From NCBI GenBank assembly GCA_964386525.1, contig CAYLSO010000134.1, positions 1 to 7,935 of the forward strand: a DNA stretch of 7,935 nt. Reading direction: 5' to 3'. This DNA is from CAYLSO01 sp964386525 (GTDB lineage Bacteria; Eisenbacteria; RBG-16-71-46; DASYSL01). Below are positions 6,034-7,935 of this stretch, piece after piece. Under the pieces are notes generated by a model that saw only the letters and a program-made list of their open reading frames with translations, ran no database searches and had not been told where the DNA came from. The translations under genes were made by a program, and so were the position numbers. The first letter of the stretch is position 1; each line of letters starts with the position of its first letter.

Positions 6034-7709
6034 GAGCGCGCGACGCCGTCGAGAGCGCGGCCGCCGGCCGCGGCGAGGACTGGGGCGCCCTGCGCCTGCT
6101 GGTCCGCTACCGGATGCTGGTGGCGGCGATGACGCTGCCGCTCGGCTTCCTGCTGGGCCCCGACGACCTGGTGGCCCAGCGGGCGGGCAGTTTCCTGGCG
6201 GTGGCCAGCGCCCTGGCCGGGTTGTCGTCCCTTTACCTGGCGGGACTGGTGTGGGGGCGCGTGCCGCGCGTCCAGATGGCCGTGCAGGTGGTGGTGGACC
6301 TGGCGCTGGTCACCTGGCTGGCGGCGGCCACCGGCGGGCGGCAGAGCCAGTTCGTGCTCTTCTACGTGCTGGTGATCCTCTGCGCCGGCATGCTGTTCGA
6401 CGCGCGCGGGGGCCTGGCGGCGGCGCTGCTGGCGGGGGCGGCGTTCGGCTTCCTGCCGTGGCTCGGGCCGCAGCCGCCCGCCGGCCAATGGCTGGGCGAG
6501 TTCGTCTCGCCGACTTGGCCGCTGCTGCTCGGCATCTTCGTGCTGGTCGGTCTGCTCGGCGGCTACCTGGGCTGGAACATGCGGCACGCCTCGCAGAGCC
6601 TGCGGCAGGCGGAGCGCGAGGTGGAGCAGGCCGCCCGCGAGGTGAAGCAGGTGCGCCTCGACACCGAGCGCATCCTGGCCTCGATGTCGAGCGGCGTGCT
6701 GACCGTGGACTCGGCGGGCGTGGTGCTGCACGTCAACCCGGCGGCGGCCGAGATCCTCGGGCGGCCGGTGGCCGAGCTGCGCGGGCGCGGCTGCGAGGCG
6801 GCGCTGGGCGCGGGACAGGAAGCGCTGCTCGGCGCCCTGCGCGACACCCTGGCCACCGGCCGGGCGCGCCACCGTCTCGAGGTGCAGCTGCGCCGCGCCG
6901 GCGGGCGCCGGCAGCCGCTCGGCATCTCGACCTCGGTCCTCACCGACGCGGCGGGCGAGCCGCACGGGGCGATCGCGGTCATCGCCGACCTCTCGGAGAT
7001 CAAGGCAGTGGAGGAGCGGGCGCGGCGGGCCGAGACCCTGGCGGCCATCGGCCAGCTCTCGGCCCACATCGCGCACGAGATCCGCAACGCGGTGGTGCCC
7101 ATCGCCGGCTGCGTCGAGATCCTGCAGCGCGACCTCGGGGTGCGGGGCGAGAACGGCCGGCTGCTCGAACTCGTGGGGCGCGAGTGCGACCGCCTCGGGC
7201 GCTTCGTCACCGAGCTGCTCGACTACGTGCGCGAGCCGGAGCTGATGGACGAGGCGGTGTGCCTCAACGACCTGGTGCGCGACGTGCTGGACCTGGCGCG
7301 GCGGCACCCGCGGGCGCGGGAGACGCGGCTGGCCATGCTCGACGACGGGGCCGTGCTGTGGGCGCGCGGCGACCAGGAGCAGCTCAAGCGGGCCTTTCTC
7401 AATCTGGCGCAGAACGCCGTCGAGGCCATGGACGGGCACGGCGAGCTGATGGTGCGGCTGACCGGCTGCGACGAGCGGGTGGCCGTCGAGTTTCGGGACC
7501 GCGGGCCGGGCATCGCCCCGGCAGACCTGCCGCGGATCCTCGAGCCCTTCTTCACCACCAAGCGCGGCGGCACGGGGCTGGGGCTGGCCATCGCCGCGCG
7601 CATCGTGGAACGTCACGGGGGCAGGCTGCTCGTGACCAGCGAACCGGGTGCCGGAACGACGGTCACCGTGGATCTACCCCAAGCGGCCGAGCGGCGGCTG
7701 GCGGCCTGA
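6030..7709 (+). CDS. pilS: PilS-type six-TM sensor histidine kinase with PAS domain
   Basis: PilS senses a membrane signal (in Pseudomonas, pilin level) and phosphorylates PilR. Numbered from CTG 6030 the product has 559 residues. Hydrophobic segments lie at about 29-44, 52-75, 81-100, 107-125, 126-146 and 161-180, matching the six-TM PilS sensor. An Arg/Glu-rich helix (about 187-212) leads to a PAS domain (about 213-325: ILASMSSGVLTVDSAG, NPAAAEILGR). The H-box is AHIAHEIRNAVVPI with His349, the N-box LAQNAVEAM has Asn462, G1 reads DRGPGIAP (from 490), the F-box is FFTTK (507-511) and G2 is GTGLGLAI (from 516). The residue after HEIRN is Ala where Pro is usual. The start is uncertain. No ATG, GTG or TTG occurs in frame between the end of pilC and ATG 6114, and 6114 falls inside the family-like segment LRLLVRYRMLV. 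CTG 6030, overlapping the pilC stop and preceded by a G-rich run, is the best upstream candidate. From ATG 6114 the product would be 531 residues. Confidence 0.85.
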   Translation: MRARDAVESAAAGRGEDWGALRLLVRYRMLVAAMTLPLGFLLGPDDLVAQRAGSFLAVASALAGLSSLYLAGLVWGRVPRVQMAVQVVVDLALVTWLAAATGGRQSQFVLFYVLVILCAGMLFDARGGLAAALLAGAAFGFLPWLGPQPPAGQWLGEFVSPTWPLLLGIFVLVGLLGGYLGWNMRHASQSLRQAEREVEQAAREVKQVRLDTERILASMSSGVLTVDSAGVVLHVNPAAAEILGRPVAELRGRGCEAALGAGQEALLGALRDTLATGRARHRLEVQLRRAGGRRQPLGISTSVLTDAAGEPHGAIAVIADLSEIKAVEERARRAETLAAIGQLSAHIAHEIRNAVVPIAGCVEILQRDLGVRGENGRLLELVGRECDRLGRFVTELLDYVREPELMDEAVCLNDLVRDVLDLARRHPRARETRLAMLDDGAVLWARGDQEQLKRAFLNLAQNAVEAMDGHGELMVRLTGCDERVAVEFRDRGPGIAPADLPRILEPFFTTKRGGTGLGLAIAARIVERHGGRLLVTSEPGAGTTVTVDLPQAAERRLAA

Positions 7710-7723
7710 ACGGAGAGGACGAC

Positions 7724-7935
7724 ATGGCGGGCGAGAAGATCCTCGTCGTCGACGACGAGGCCAGCATGACCCAGTTCCTGGGGATCATCCTCGGGAAGGA
7801 AGGGTACCAAGTCACGGCGGTGAACACCGGCGAGGAGGCGGTCGAGAAGGCGCGCACCGAGGGCTTCGCCGTGGCCATCAGCGACTTCAAGATGCCCGGC
7901 ATGGACGGCCTCGAGGTCCTCGGCGCCCTCAAGAA
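7724..7935 (+). CDS. pilR: Response regulator receiver domain, probable PilR N-terminus, 3' truncated
   Basis: Seventy complete codons are visible before the window ends. They form the first two thirds of a CheY-like receiver: KILVVDDEASM with acidic pocket residues Asp10, Asp11 and Glu12, then AISDFKMPGMDGLEVL with the phospho-acceptor Asp54. The ATG at 7724 is preceded by GGAGAGG (7712-7718) at five bases, and the gene starts 14 bases after the pilS stop. PilR is a sigma-54 activator with receiver, AAA+ and Fis-type HTH domains. Only the receiver can be seen here, so the name rests on its place directly after pilS and on the wider pilBTCS order. A single-domain or other regulator of the same operon is possible. 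The phosphorylation residues look intact. Confidence 0.8.
   Translation, partial: MAGEKILVVDDEASMTQFLGIILGKEGYQVTAVNTGEEAVEKARTEGFAVAISDFKMPGMDGLEVLGALK

Overview
The window is GC-rich (roughly 70% by eye) and every gene lies on the plus strand. It carries the core of a type IV pilus (T4P) locus in the order pilB-pilT-pilC-pilS-pilR. This order is known from Myxococcus and Geobacter, where pilA follows pilR, so the major pilin gene may lie just past the right edge. The outer-membrane barrel protein, the PilS/PilR pair and the sigma-54 signal point to a diderm (Gram-negative) bacterium. High GC, deltaproteobacteria-like gene order and a TonB-receptor-like barrel next to comEA would fit a deltaproteobacterial or FCB-type lineage. 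The sequence alone does not fix the taxon.

Layout. Positions 2-1141 hold the C-terminal part of a probable outer-membrane beta-barrel protein whose start lies left of the window. After a 108-base gap comes a membrane-anchored ComEA-like helix-hairpin-helix protein (1250-1804). A 180-base intergenic region (1805-1984) follows. It contains a strong GG-N10-GC sigma-54 promoter match about 65 bases before pilB, and upstream of that a cluster of CCTGC/GCAGG half-sites that includes a perfect 7-bp inverted repeat. Then come pilB (1985-3682, extension ATPase), pilT (3720-4799, retraction ATPase, TTG start), pilC (4819-6033, inner-membrane platform), pilS (about 6030-7709, six-TM sensor kinase with no usable ATG at its expected N-terminus) and the first 70 codons of a response regulator, probably pilR (7724 to the right edge).

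How the parts may work together. PilB and PilT drive pilus extension and retraction through PilC. PilS and PilR form a two-component system whose regulator is normally a sigma-54 activator. The sigma-54-type promoter in front of pilB suggests that the PilS/PilR pair may control its own motor operon, not only pilA. A ComEA-type DNA receptor just upstream of the pilus motor genes suggests a link to DNA uptake. The most notable points are the promoter/operator region before pilB, the non-canonical pilS start, the altered H-box of PilS and the degenerate AIRNLIRE motif of PilT.
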